Origin: Thermoplasmata archaeon
GTDB lineage: Archaea > Thermoplasmatota > Thermoplasmata > GCA-020350865
NCBI GenBank assembly: GCA_020348445.1
Contig: CP070751.1
Coordinates: 3,681,002-3,745,001, forward strand
Direction of reading: 5' to 3'
DNA length: 64,000 bases
Positions 56,331 to 64,000 of this stretch are shown here, piece by piece (within the stretch, counting starts at the first letter, position 1; each line of letters starts with the position of its first letter). The notes below the pieces were generated by a model. The model was given only the letters and a program-made list of their open reading frames with translations. It was not told the origin of the DNA and did not search any database. The position numbers were made by a program, and so were the translations under genes.

Positions 56331-56422
56331 GATAATAAATAATTTACATGTGTAATTATATAAAAATGCTTAAATCTCATCAAATTAATATAAGATAGGA
56401 TTTTAAATTTAGGAGGAAGAAA

Positions 56423-57145
56423 ATGGCAGAGAATAATAAAACTTCAAACGGCGGGACCAGAATTGTCCTTGCATATGTGACTATTATCTTTTCGATAGCG
56501 GCTATCACTACTTTAGCTTTGATTGCTATAGTAAGTGACCAAGCGAACACCATGACCGTTTTCAACATTATGTTGCCGATGTTCGCAACCTGGGTGGGTA
56601 CCATATTGGCATTCTATTTTGGTAGGGAAAACTTTGAATCGGCAAATGAACAAGTTCAGAAAATGGTCGACCGAATTACTCCCGAGCAACGCGCAAAGGC
56701 ACCTGTCACCTCGATTATGAGGAGATTGAATATAACAACCCATTACCAGATTCCAAAAGGAAAAGACGATAAAGATGTAAAGCTCTCGGAATTGAAAGAC
56801 AAACTCATGCCTATAAATATTACTCGCCTACCTATTATCTATTCTGATAAAAAACCGAAGTATATGATCCATGAAAGTAGCATCGATAAATATATTTCCA
56901 CTGGTGGTAAGCAAGATGACACTCTTGAGAAGTTCGTTACCACACAGAAGAAAGAAGGATTTGAGTTCGGTTTGAACAAAGGCTTTATTGTGGTCTCGGA
57001 AGAAACCTCACTTTCAGTAGCAAAGCGCAAAATGGAGGAAATCCCTCCCTGTCAAGACATTTTTATCACGAAAGAAGGAAGTCCAGACGAACCACTTACG
57101 GGATGGATTTCAAATATACGAATGGGGAAATATCTCGAACCGTAA
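56423..57145 (+). CDS. Two-pass membrane protein with CBS-like cytosolic domain
   Basis: A 240-residue protein. Two membrane helices (about 13-38 and 44-66) at the N-terminus are followed by a cytosolic part whose ends look like CBS units: INITRLPIIYSDKKPKYMIHES, and AKRKMEEIPPCQDIFITKEGSPDEPLTGWISNIRM. A CBS pair usually binds adenine nucleotides. AGGAGG precedes the ATG. It is placed between repeat element 4 and the truncated TIR-like copy. I cannot name a family; a nucleotide-responsive membrane role is an inference. Confidence 0.72.
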   Translation: MAENNKTSNGGTRIVLAYVTIIFSIAAITTLALIAIVSDQANTMTVFNIMLPMFATWVGTILAFYFGRENFESANEQVQKMVDRITPEQRAKAPVTSIMRRLNITTHYQIPKGKDDKDVKLSELKDKLMPINITRLPIIYSDKKPKYMIHESSIDKYISTGGKQDDTLEKFVTTQKKEGFEFGLNKGFIVVSEETSLSVAKRKMEEIPPCQDIFITKEGSPDEPLTGWISNIRMGKYLEP

Positions 57146-57207
57146 AAAAACAAAGGAAAATGAGGATAGATAAAATAAGGAAATATTTAGGTGACTCGGC
57201 CCAAACT

Positions 57208-57222
57208 CGGTGCTTCGCACCG
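57208..57222. terminator. Short GC hairpin
   Basis: CGGTGCTTCGCACCG forms a six-pair stem with a three-base loop, 60 bases after the CBS gene. It may be a terminator or an unrelated repeat; a similar hairpin sits in element copy 4. Confidence 0.4.
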
Positions 57223-57340
57223 ACCCTAACGGGTATGTATAACTAAAGGTTATCTGACTCACCTTAAACATATATTGTAAAATAGCAATTAATTTATATC
57301 CATTTATCTGATATATAAGAAACATATTAGGAGGGAAAAT

Positions 57341-57526
57341 ATGAAAATTCCTGTGTTTGTATCATGCCCAACTATGTTGAATAATAATCAAGAGAACGCA
57401 AGAGAAATAATTATTCATGAACTTGACGAATTAGGATTAGAGCCAAGGGCATTGGGTAGAACTGATTACCCAACAGATTTCCCTCTGATATCGCTGGTTA
57501 CGATAGGATTGAATATCAAAGTATAG
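57341..57526 (+). pseudogene. Truncated copy of the TIR-like gene at 54118
   Basis: The first 49 codons encode the same protein start as the gene at 54118 (PVFVSCPTMLNNNQENAREI, LGLEPRALGRTDYP) with a handful of substitutions; the match ends at YPTDFPL, after which the frame runs into unrelated residues and stops. The upstream 60 bases also match (a shared TAGCAATTAAT block and AGGAGG ribosome site), so the promoter was copied with the gene. It is a fragment left by duplication and rearrangement. Confidence 0.82.
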
Positions 57527-57699
57527 TTGAGTTTAAAGAGTTGCTAGATTTAAAATTTAAAAAATTTGTAAAAGAATTTATAAGGGTATAGAATATTATC
57601 GGTAATTGGATTTCGGATAGCAATCATATTTCCTTGAGGTAAATTAATATGTTTATTGCAATTGCATAATCATATATTAGCCTTATCAGAGGAAGACAT

Positions 57700-58746
57700 A
57701 TGGTAAAAGATTTAAAAACTTGTTTCATATTAATGCCCTTCTCAGGTACACACTCTTGTACGGAAGATGAGTGGGAGCATATATTCAAAAACATCTTTAA
57801 ACCAACATTTTAGGAATTAGGTTATAAATGTTGGAGGTCAGAGGCTACAACTGGAAATGTATTGAAGGATATACTAAAGGATATTTTAAATTGCACAATT
57901 GTAGTACCGGATCTAACGGACCGGAATCCAAATGTCTTTTATGAATTGGGAGTACGACATTCATTGCGAAATAAAACAATAATTCTTGCCCAAAATAGAT
58001 CAGATATACCTTTTGACCTACAATCATATGCAAACCACAAATATCGGTGGAAAACGAAAAAAGACCTCGATAGTTTTAAAAAAAGAATGAAATCTTTAGT
58101 TAATTATATTGAAGCTCATCCTGATCGCCCTGATAACCCTGTGGGTGACTTTTTAGGAACAAAAGAAGGTATTGAAGATACTATTGGTTCTATATCAACG
58201 TTTATTGATCGTTTTCAAAATCAAATGAACATTTATAAAAAAGAGAGTGACATGCTAAAATCAGATATTGAAGAATTAAAAAATGTTGTATCGACAATTC
58301 CTGCTCCTAAAAAAGACCTTCAGCTTAGGCACCGGTTTGAAGGTGTGTGGTATAGTGAGGAAACGGACAACACATTAGTAATAAAAGTGGTAAACAATAA
58401 AATAAGAGGGTGCTATAATTATGGACATAATAAATTAATTGGACATTATAGAAATACTGCTATTGTAGGTGGTATTTTACGATATGAATTCGAGTGGATA
58501 GATAAGTCTTATGCCGGAAAAGGATTTGAAAAATTAAGTAAAGATGGTAAAAAAATGTCTGGTGGGTGGTGGTTTTCCTATATGAACCTCAAATATGATA
58601 TTGCTGAGAAACATTATGAATCTGTAACAACACCTGAGGATCTAATAATAACAAAAAGTGAATTTAAAAGGAGGAGAAGAAAAACTCCAAAATGGGCAGA
58701 AGTATATTTTAAAAATATTCAAAAAAGTCCATCATATTATGATTGA
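57700..58746 (+). pseudogene. TIR-like effector gene with in-frame amber codon
   Basis: The ATG at 57700, with GAGG upstream, opens MVKDLKTCFILMPFSGTH, and the frame stays open for 348 codons except for one TAG at 57811-57813 (KPTF*ELGYKC). Both sides match the same TIR-like domain: LNCTIVVPDLTDRNPNVFYELGVRH with the candidate catalytic Glu and PFDLQSYANHKYRW. A coiled-coil linker (about 150-205) and a C-terminal beta-rich domain (FEGVWYSEETDNTLVIKVV to GGWWFSYMNLKYD) follow. TAG ends several intact genes here (srp54, hypB, the giant gene), so recoding is unlikely, and a nonsense mutation is the simpler reading. Restart at the TTG at 57862 would lose the N-terminal strand. Confidence 0.75.
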
Positions 58747-58809
58747 TAAGGAAGTCGATGATACGCTCTGATTTTCCTCTCATCTACTTATAAAGCGCAT
58801 CAATATAAA

Positions 58810-59215
58810 GACAATCCTCTCCTAATATAAAGCGTGCCGAGCATAAGGGGGACGGCTTCGTTTTCGAATTTTGAAGAAATTTGAAAACTAAGTGGGCGAG
58901 CGAAGCGAGACCACGGAGGCGCAGGCACAAGACGGTCTGGGGAGGAAGAAGGTAAGTGCAAAGGACGCAGGCCTCCGTGGAAGCTCCGGCTGAGGGAGCC
59001 CGGTTTTCCTGGGCGAACGAGGGTTGCGACGAGAGTGGGCATTTAAATCTTCAGTGATGTATAATTATGGAGCCAGGAGCAATCGGAAATGACGGTAGTG
59101 GCAAAACCTTTATCCCCGTAGAGAGATAATGGTTTTAGGGGCGAACGAGCAGGCGAATCAAACAATAGCGTAAAAAGCCAGCGCAGTGAGCGGACGGGGC
59201 TTAAAGGCGAGGGGG
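58810..59215 (+). mobile_element. Island repeat element, right-truncated (copy 5)
   Basis: Starts with GACAATCCTCTCC (58810), continues with GCCGAGCATAAGGGGGACGG, GCGAGCGAAGCGAGACC, GGACGCAGGCCTCC and TTTAGGGGCGAACGAG. It fades after the GGACGGGGCTTAAAG block and has no right inverted end. Element copy 6, which has a right end but no left end, lies beyond the vapBC and IS110 genes, so the two may be halves of one element split by later insertion. Confidence 0.72.
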
Positions 59216-59260
59216 CATGTATTTATCGAAGGAGTTTGGCCTCGGTTCTAAAGTATAAAA

Positions 59261-59295
59261 TATGTGGAAAAACATAAATATGTTAAACAACATAT
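59261..59295. promoter_or_regulatory. Double-palindrome operator of vapBC
   Basis: TATGTGGAAAAACATA (59261-59276) and ATATGTTAAACAACATAT (59278-59295) share a TATGT/ACATA core, the second being a perfect seven-base inverted repeat around AAAC. They overlap the TATA region and end 16 bases before the antitoxin ATG. RHH antitoxins usually bind such sites and repress their own operon. Confidence 0.72.
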
Positions 59296-59311
59296 ATAGA
59301 TTGGTGAGAAT

Positions 59312-59542
59312 ATGCCAAGTATGACGCTATCTATCCCAGAAGATCTCCACTCATTCATTAAAAGACATAATGAAATTCGCTGGAGCGAGATTGCACGGAG
59401 AGCTATGTGGGATTATGCAAAACGATTAGAGATATTGGATCGTATTGCAGAAAAAAGTAAACTTACTGAGAAAGATGTCGAAGAATTAGACAGAATGATA
59501 AAGAAAGCAGTTCACAAACATTATAGGAAGTATACCAAATGA
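59312..59542 (+). CDS. vapB: VapB-type ribbon-helix-helix antitoxin
   Basis: A 76-residue antitoxin. The N-terminal part is a ribbon-helix-helix DNA-binding fold (SMTLSIPEDLHSFIKRHNEIRWSEIARRA), and the Lys-rich C-terminal half (KSKLTEKDVEELDRMIKKAV) should wrap the toxin. GGTGAG precedes the ATG. A pair of palindromes just upstream fits autoregulation. Its last codons overlap the toxin start in ATGA, giving coupled translation in the usual antitoxin-first order. Confidence 0.87.
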   Translation: MPSMTLSIPEDLHSFIKRHNEIRWSEIARRAMWDYAKRLEILDRIAEKSKLTEKDVEELDRMIKKAVHKHYRKYTK

Positions 59543-59949
59543 GATTCGTAGTGGACACTAACATAATATTTTCTGCACTAATAAAGGATTCAATATCTAG
59601 GAAGATTTTATTATCAACAAAATTTGAGTTTTTTACACCCGAGTACATTTTTGTAGAAATCCAAAATCACTCAGATGAAATTATCAGGAGGTGTGATCTT
59701 GATACTGAGGGTTTTGAACTCATGGTAGATTCATTAATGACTGATGTCATGGTAGTCTCTATCGATGATTTTAAAAAATATATACCAAAGGCATATCATA
59801 TAATGAAAGATATTGATGAATATGATACCTCATTTTTAGCACTTGGATTAATGATAGACGGAGAAGGGATATGGAGTAATGATGCCCATTTTGACAAACA
59901 GAATGCAATTAAGGTGTGGAAAACAAAGGACATGATAAAGCTTCTTTAA
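59539..59949 (+). CDS. vapC: VapC-type PIN-domain ribonuclease toxin
   Basis: A 136-residue PIN nuclease that probably cleaves tRNA, rRNA or mRNA when free of its antitoxin. The acidic metal site is complete: D6 (VVDTNII), E40 (YIFVEI), D96 (DEYDTSFLALG) and D115 (WSNDAHF). The four-base overlap with the antitoxin gene is characteristic. It lies between element copy 5 and the IS110 element, in the mobile part of the island, a common place for such modules. Confidence 0.88.
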   Translation: MRFVVDTNIIFSALIKDSISRKILLSTKFEFFTPEYIFVEIQNHSDEIIRRCDLDTEGFELMVDSLMTDVMVVSIDDFKKYIPKAYHIMKDIDEYDTSFLALGLMIDGEGIWSNDAHFDKQNAIKVWKTKDMIKLL

Positions 59950-60154
59950 ATCATTTATAATATCCTGAGCAGGTAGGGGATGGCCAGCACAAGGATATAA
60001 TGGCTAGGGGAGGTATAGGAAGGGCCAAACTCCGCTTGAAATCTAGATGCACCCTCGCCTTCGATGCGTGAGCTATTTATAGCGACGCAAGCGACTGTGG
60101 AAGATGGTATGTTTAAATCCGCCTTCGAGATAATGTGCTCGGAGGTGCAGAAGT
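59950..60154 (+). ncRNA. Candidate bridge RNA / left end of the IS110 element
   Basis: These 205 bases before the transposase gene hold no open frame but several short inverted segments, such as GCTATTTATAGC near 60072 and GGAGGTGCAG just before the ATG. In IS110-group elements the left non-coding end encodes a structured bridge RNA that selects target and donor DNA. The placement fits; no boundary, loop or guide sequence can be assigned by eye. Confidence 0.3.
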
Positions 60155-61138
60155 ATGCTATACGCAGGATTGGATGTACATAAAAACTTTTGTCAGGCCA
60201 TAGTAATGACAAAAGGAGGTAAAGTTGTAAAAGAAGATAAGATAGGAACGGAGCAGGAAGATATCGAAGAATTCTTTTATGGGTTGAAGAATGTAAGAAT
60301 TGCGTTTGAGGCATCGATGTATTATGAGTATGTCTACGAAATACTCAATGGATTGGGATATGAAGTATCTCTATCCCATTCATTAAAGACAAGGCTGATA
60401 GCCGAGTCAAGGATAAAGACAGATAAGATCGATGCAAAGGCACTAGCAGATTTGTTACGAGCAGATCCATTGCCAACATCTTATATCCCGCCTGAAGATA
60501 TTCGTAAAGTGAGACATTTAGTCCGTCATAGGATATTCTTAGGAAGACACCGGACCAAATTGAAGAACCATATATATTCAGAGTTGAACCATAGAAACTT
60601 GAAGTTCTGCGGTCCTGATGTGTTCACCAGGGCTGGTATGAAATGGTTGCAGGGATTAAATATCCCAGCAATTAATTCCTACTTGGTAATTTTAGATGCG
60701 GTATTAAATGAAGTAAAATCTGTAGAGTTGAAGATAAAGATTGAAGGTATGAAATATGATGAAGTAAGGTTGTTGAGCACTATACCGGGAATAGGAGTAT
60801 ATTCTGCATTGATAATCCTTTCAGAGATAGGAGACATAAATCGGTTCAGCTCTGAAGAGAAATTGTACTCCTATGCTGGAATGATACCTAGAGTCCATCA
60901 ATCTGGCGATAGTAGTTATCAAGGTAGAATCACGAAGGAGGGTTCTAAACACCTTAGATGGATCTTAGTAGAAGCACTCCGAATCCATATTCAATGTGCA
61001 CCAGATAGTAAGGTCACTCGTTATTATTATCGTCTCAAAAAGAAGAAACCAGGTAATGTTGCTACTATGGCAGGAGCAAGAAAGCTTCTTCAAGTGATTT
61101 ATCATATGTTGAAAAATCAGGATGAATATCGAGGTTAG
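60155..61138 (+). CDS. IS110-family transposase (DEDD recombinase)
   Basis: A 327-residue transposase. The RuvC-like half has the acidic set D7 (GLDVHK), E52 (IAFEAS), D90 and D93 (KTDKIDAKALADLL). The C-terminal Tnp_20 part follows (LLSTIPGIGVYSALIILSEIGD, SYAGMIPRVHQSGDSSYQGRITKEGSKHLRW) with the conserved serine region used for strand transfer. Length is normal and the gene looks intact. IS110 elements have no inverted ends of the classical kind and insert at short target cores by recombination. It sits inside the island and may have broken an older repeat element in two. Confidence 0.93.
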   Translation: MLYAGLDVHKNFCQAIVMTKGGKVVKEDKIGTEQEDIEEFFYGLKNVRIAFEASMYYEYVYEILNGLGYEVSLSHSLKTRLIAESRIKTDKIDAKALADLLRADPLPTSYIPPEDIRKVRHLVRHRIFLGRHRTKLKNHIYSELNHRNLKFCGPDVFTRAGMKWLQGLNIPAINSYLVILDAVLNEVKSVELKIKIEGMKYDEVRLLSTIPGIGVYSALIILSEIGDINRFSSEEKLYSYAGMIPRVHQSGDSSYQGRITKEGSKHLRWILVEALRIHIQCAPDSKVTRYYYRLKKKKPGNVATMAGARKLLQVIYHMLKNQDEYRG

Positions 61139-61208
61139 ATGTGCAGACCTTGAGGCGGAGCTTGCGGCATTGCGACCGCCCGTGGAAGATTAAGGTGCAC
61201 ATCTAACC
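61133..61208. repeat. 13-bp inverted repeat at the end of the transposase
   Basis: GGTTAGATGTGCA (61133-61145, containing the transposase TAG stop) and TGCACATCTAACC (61196-61208) are exact inverted repeats 50 bases apart. The spacer is GC-rich with its own GCGGCATTGCGACCGC-like inverted segment. It could mark the right end of the IS110 unit, act as a terminator, or belong to its RNA. Confidence 0.55.
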
Positions 61209-61317
61209 AAGGACGAAGCAGCCATATTGCGGCACTATGACCGCGAATAGGAGCATGTCATAAGTGATATATACAAACGAAAATAATAAGGTATCGTAAA
61301 TTCGGGCGGATTTCACA

Positions 61318-61598
61318 TAGAAGCTCCGCCCGAGAGAGTCGACGGGGCGAGCGAGGGGTTGCGACCGGCGAATATATTTGGCGACACAGGGAGCAATTCG
61401 AGTGTTCGAGGTCAGATTTTATGATCGACGCCTCGATATTCCGGACGGAGTGGCCGAAGTGGTTATATGTGATTAATGTCATAGCGGAGAGGGATACAAG
61501 CAAAGTCCCAGTTTCTGGGGCTTAGAAATGGCATGTGGACATGTCCCAACGCCATTTCCGAGGCCTACGTCCGTCTTAAAAAAAAGGAGGGGATTGTC
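61318..61598 (+). mobile_element. Island repeat element, left-truncated (copy 6)
   Basis: Similarity to the other copies begins at GAAGCTCCGCCCGAG, and the right part is intact: GGGGCTTAGAAATGGCATGTGGACATGTCCC, CGCCATTTCCGAGGCCTACGTCC and the terminal AAAAGGAGGGGATTGTC ending at 61598. GGACATGTCC here replaces GGACAATATCC of other copies and still pairs. The middle carries private sequence. Confidence 0.72.
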
Positions 61599-61676
61599 AA
61601 AACGATTGAGTATTTCGATCTTAAACAAAATATAAATGATGATAGATTATATCTACTTCTTAAGAGCGTGAATTGA

Positions 61677-63383
61677 TTGATAAGAAATACTATTATTACA
61701 TTGACAGTAATGATGTTGTTAATTTTATTTCAAATTCGAGTAATAGCCGATGGAGAAAACGGTCAGGAAAGCTCTTGGTCGGATCCATTTCAACTATCAG
61801 GTCCTCAAACAAATTGCTATATACCGGCAATTGCCGTAAATAATAGTACGGTTCATGTAATTTATTCTCAGCGGAATTATACGGGAATTTATTACAAAAG
61901 AGGTTATAATAATGGTACTATTTGGGAAAATGAAAAATTATTAATAAATGTTACATCGGGAGAACCAGCTATTGCCGTATATAACAATAATGTTCATATT
62001 GTATGGTCAGATTTCAGAAATAATGAAGAAATGAATATTTCAAAAGGATGGGAAATATATTATAAACGAAGTACAGATGGAGGAAATACTTGGTCAGATG
62101 ACATGAGATTAAGTAATGCCGATAATAATATCTCCGGAACCCCTAATATTGTGTGTGAAGGAGATATTGTTCATGTTGTTTGGGGTGATGCAAGAGATAG
62201 TGTTGGGACTATGTATTATGGATATGGCGGGGCGATATATTATAAAAAAAGTGTTGATAATGGCAACAATTGGACAAACGATACAAGAATAAGTGATACA
62301 AAAGTAAAAGCATTCGTCCCTTCTATAGCAATTTCAGGAAATTATGTTTATGTCGCTTGGAATGATAAAAGAGATTATGTAAATGATGAAATATATTTTA
62401 AAAGAAGTATCGATCAAGGTGAAACATGGGAAAATGATACAAGATTAACTTTCTCAGAAAATATTACATCTTATATTCCTGATATTGCTGCAATGAATGA
62501 ATCAGTATATATTACCTGGGAAGAGGATAATTATTATGATGGTGTGTCGTTCATTAAAAGTGAAAATTATGGTCAGACATGGAGTAATATAACCCCTTTA
62601 ACACCTGGAATACATTTTGTAGGAGTACCAAAGATAGGTATTAATGAAAATTATATTCATATTGCATTTGAAAGAGGTGATTCCCTTGGGGGAGATTTAT
62701 TTTATTTAATAAGTAAGGATTTTGGAGAAAATTGGGAAAATATTAGGAAAATTACTTTTAATGAATTGGTATGGAGTTATGTTAATATTTATGTTATGGG
62801 AAATCTATTACATTTCGTATGGACAGATCCGGGTGAAATAAATTCAATTTTTTATATGAATAATTCTAATTTTGGATTAGGTTTCGTAGGAATAGATGTT
62901 GATGGTGATTGGGTAGAAAACAATAATGATGCGTTCCCAGAAGATCCTGCAGCTAGTATAGATTCAGATGGTGATGGATATCCTGACGAATGGAATCCTT
63001 GGAAGACTAGCGAAGACTCAACAACAGGCTTAAATCTTGATGTATTTCCAAATAATGCAGATGAATGGAATGATACAGATAATGATAGTTTTGGAGATAA
63101 TTATGACGCATTTCCAACAAATCCAAATGAGTGGAAAGATACCGATAATGACAGTTACGGAGACAATGAAGACGTATTTCCGAATGACCCAAATGAATGG
63201 ATTGATTCCGATGGTGATGGTATCGGTGATAATACAGATGCATATCCCAACGATCCTTCAAAATGGGAAAGAGAAGAGTCAAAAGAAGATAATTTTCTCT
63301 TGATTTTATTGATTATTTCAATTTTTATTATAATTTTTATAGTCCTAATATATAAAGTCATTAATGGAAGAAGAAAAAGCTAA
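61677..63383 (+). CDS. BNR propeller surface protein with aspartate-rich repeats
   Basis: A type I surface protein of 568 residues. It starts at a TTG (61677) just before a signal peptide (ITLTVMMLLILFQIRVIA); no upstream ATG is in frame. Asp-box repeats with STDGGNTW, SVDNGNNW, SIDQGETW and SENYGQTW form a sialidase-like propeller (about 30-400). Five calcium-type TSP3-like repeats follow, with DSDGDGYPDEWN, DTDNDSFGDNYDAFP, DTDNDSYGDNEDVFP and DSDGDGIGDNTDAYP. One membrane segment (FLLILLIISIFIIIFIVLI) and a short basic tail end the protein. It resembles the other propeller proteins of the island and sits between element copies 6 and 7. Confidence 0.87.
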   Translation: MIRNTIITLTVMMLLILFQIRVIADGENGQESSWSDPFQLSGPQTNCYIPAIAVNNSTVHVIYSQRNYTGIYYKRGYNNGTIWENEKLLINVTSGEPAIAVYNNNVHIVWSDFRNNEEMNISKGWEIYYKRSTDGGNTWSDDMRLSNADNNISGTPNIVCEGDIVHVVWGDARDSVGTMYYGYGGAIYYKKSVDNGNNWTNDTRISDTKVKAFVPSIAISGNYVYVAWNDKRDYVNDEIYFKRSIDQGETWENDTRLTFSENITSYIPDIAAMNESVYITWEEDNYYDGVSFIKSENYGQTWSNITPLTPGIHFVGVPKIGINENYIHIAFERGDSLGGDLFYLISKDFGENWENIRKITFNELVWSYVNIYVMGNLLHFVWTDPGEINSIFYMNNSNFGLGFVGIDVDGDWVENNNDAFPEDPAASIDSDGDGYPDEWNPWKTSEDSTTGLNLDVFPNNADEWNDTDNDSFGDNYDAFPTNPNEWKDTDNDSYGDNEDVFPNDPNEWIDSDGDGIGDNTDAYPNDPSKWEREESKEDNFLLILLIISIFIIIFIVLIYKVINGRRKS

Positions 63384-63405
63384 CCATTTGTTAGTTGAGC
63401 AAAAA

Positions 63406-63747
63406 GACAATCCCCTCCTATTAAGAAAGCGTGCCGAGCATAAGGGGGACGGCTTCGTTTTCGGATTTCGAAGAAATTTGAAAACTAAGTGGGCGAGCGA
63501 AGCGAGACCACGCAGGCGCAGGCACAAGACGGTCTGGGGAGGAAGAAGGTAAGAGCAAAGGACGCAGGCCTCCGTGGAAGCTCCGCCCGAGATAGCCCGT
63601 TTTATTGGGCGAACGAGCAGGTGAAGAAAGCAATAGCAAAATGAGCCAGCGCAGTGAGCGAACGGGGCTTAGAAACGGCATGAGGACAATATCCCAACGA
63701 CATTTCCGAGGCCTGCGTCCGTCTAAAAGAAAATGGAGGGGAATGTC
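63406..63747 (+). mobile_element. Island repeat element, complete (copy 7)
   Basis: 342 bp with left end GACAATCCCCTCCTA and right end TGGAGGGGAATGTC (ending at 63747). The internal pair GGACGCAGGCCTC (63560-63572) and GAGGCCTGCGTCC (63708-63720) is a perfect 13-bp inverted repeat. GCGAGCGAAGCGAGACC and GGTCTGGGG also occur. It is the cleanest copy, in the same orientation as the rest, and lies just before the Fic gene. Confidence 0.8.
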
Positions 63748-63853
63748 GAAAACTTTTAAAAAGGTTTAAATATGAGCGTATCGTTATTAATGAAAACGGC
63801 GAGAATCGTTAATAAGAATCTGAAGTTGTATCCTTATTAATGAGGACGATAAT

Positions 63854-64000
63854 ATGAAATTTCCAACAGACCGTGCAGGTAAGTATAAGAAGCATAAGAA
63901 TGGTTATAAGACATTCGTTCCTAAATCCCTGCCGCCCAATCCACCTCTTGAGTTGGATGGTCAATTATTGAGATTATTATCAAAAGCCGACCAGGCACTT
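63854..64000 (+). CDS. Fic-family protein, N-terminal part
   Basis: Only 49 codons are in the window. They read AGKYKKHKNGYKTFVPKSLPPN then PPLELDGQLLRLLSKADQAL, a close fit to the N-terminal Fic region in which FVPxPLPPNPPLxxD precedes a helical segment that often carries the inhibitory motif. Fic proteins transfer AMP or other groups to hydroxyls of target proteins. The catalytic HPFxxGNGR motif lies beyond the end. It is a further single-gene unit placed after a repeat element. Confidence 0.85.
   Translation, partial: MKFPTDRAGKYKKHKNGYKTFVPKSLPPNPPLELDGQLLRLLSKADQAL

Noticed and set aside
57811-57813. Pyrrolysine at the in-frame TAG
   Set aside because: TAG ends several intact genes in this window, and no pyl gene or PYLIS-like structure was seen.
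53700-64000. Short open frames inside the repeat elements (for example near 53662-53882, 56024-56209 and 63421-63681)
   Set aside because: They recur only because the elements are repeated, differ in frame between copies and have no ribosome sites.
1-64000. tRNA or rRNA genes
   Set aside because: No cloverleaf with a GGTTCGANTCC T-arm and no rRNA-like stretch was recognised by eye; a covariance search would settle it.

Overview
The window looks archaeal, most likely from the Thermoplasmata (marine benthic group D or a relative); the class is inferred from gene content, not shown by a marker tree. Archaeal signs are SRP54, the tRNA pseudouridine-54 methyltransferase TrmY, the archaeal GatD/GatE amidotransferase, a FilR1/DUF1724-type regulator, TATA-box promoters 25-30 bases upstream of starts, GGTGA-type ribosome sites, Ras-like GTPases, and many secreted PKD, FG-GAP and cadherin-like proteins.

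1-17 kb: a PQQ-propeller/PKD surface protein, a one-pass membrane protein, a broken zinc-ribbon gene, thiazole synthase Thi4, a putative metallopeptidase, two small genes, SRP54, TrmY, then an operon on the minus strand pairing an FG-GAP adhesin with a NosD-like membrane protein that ends in two cytosolic winged helices. A FilR1-type regulator and a zinc-ribbon protein follow.

17-36 kb is the most striking part. Two TPR proteins and two Ras-like GTPases form one operon. A third GTPase has its own promoter with a 10-bp inverted repeat. Next comes a 3605-residue, single-pass surface protein with 7 Ig-like and 14 cadherin-like (CADG/He_PIG) repeats, whose cytosolic tail looks like a longin/roadblock domain, the fold that commonly partners small GTPases. 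Together they suggest an adhesion-to-GTPase signalling system.

36-50 kb: a nickel/hydrogenase-maturation and export block (NikR, TatA/TatC, HypB, HypF), a PadR regulator facing a 46-residue protein across an array of 16-bp operators, then amide-nitrogen genes (a decayed asparagine synthetase, GatD, glutamine synthetase, GatE), an aminotransferase and a small PH-like protein.

50-64 kb is an accessory island. Seven copies or remnants of one 0.3-0.4 kb non-coding element, all in the same orientation and bounded where intact by GACAATCCCCTCC inverted ends, separate single genes or gene pairs: three propeller-type surface proteins, three TIR/deoxyribosyltransferase-like genes (one truncated copy besides, one with an amber stop), a CBS membrane protein, a VapBC module, an IS110-family transposase and the start of a Fic protein. 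The layout resembles a cassette array. No rRNA, tRNA or CRISPR array was recognised.
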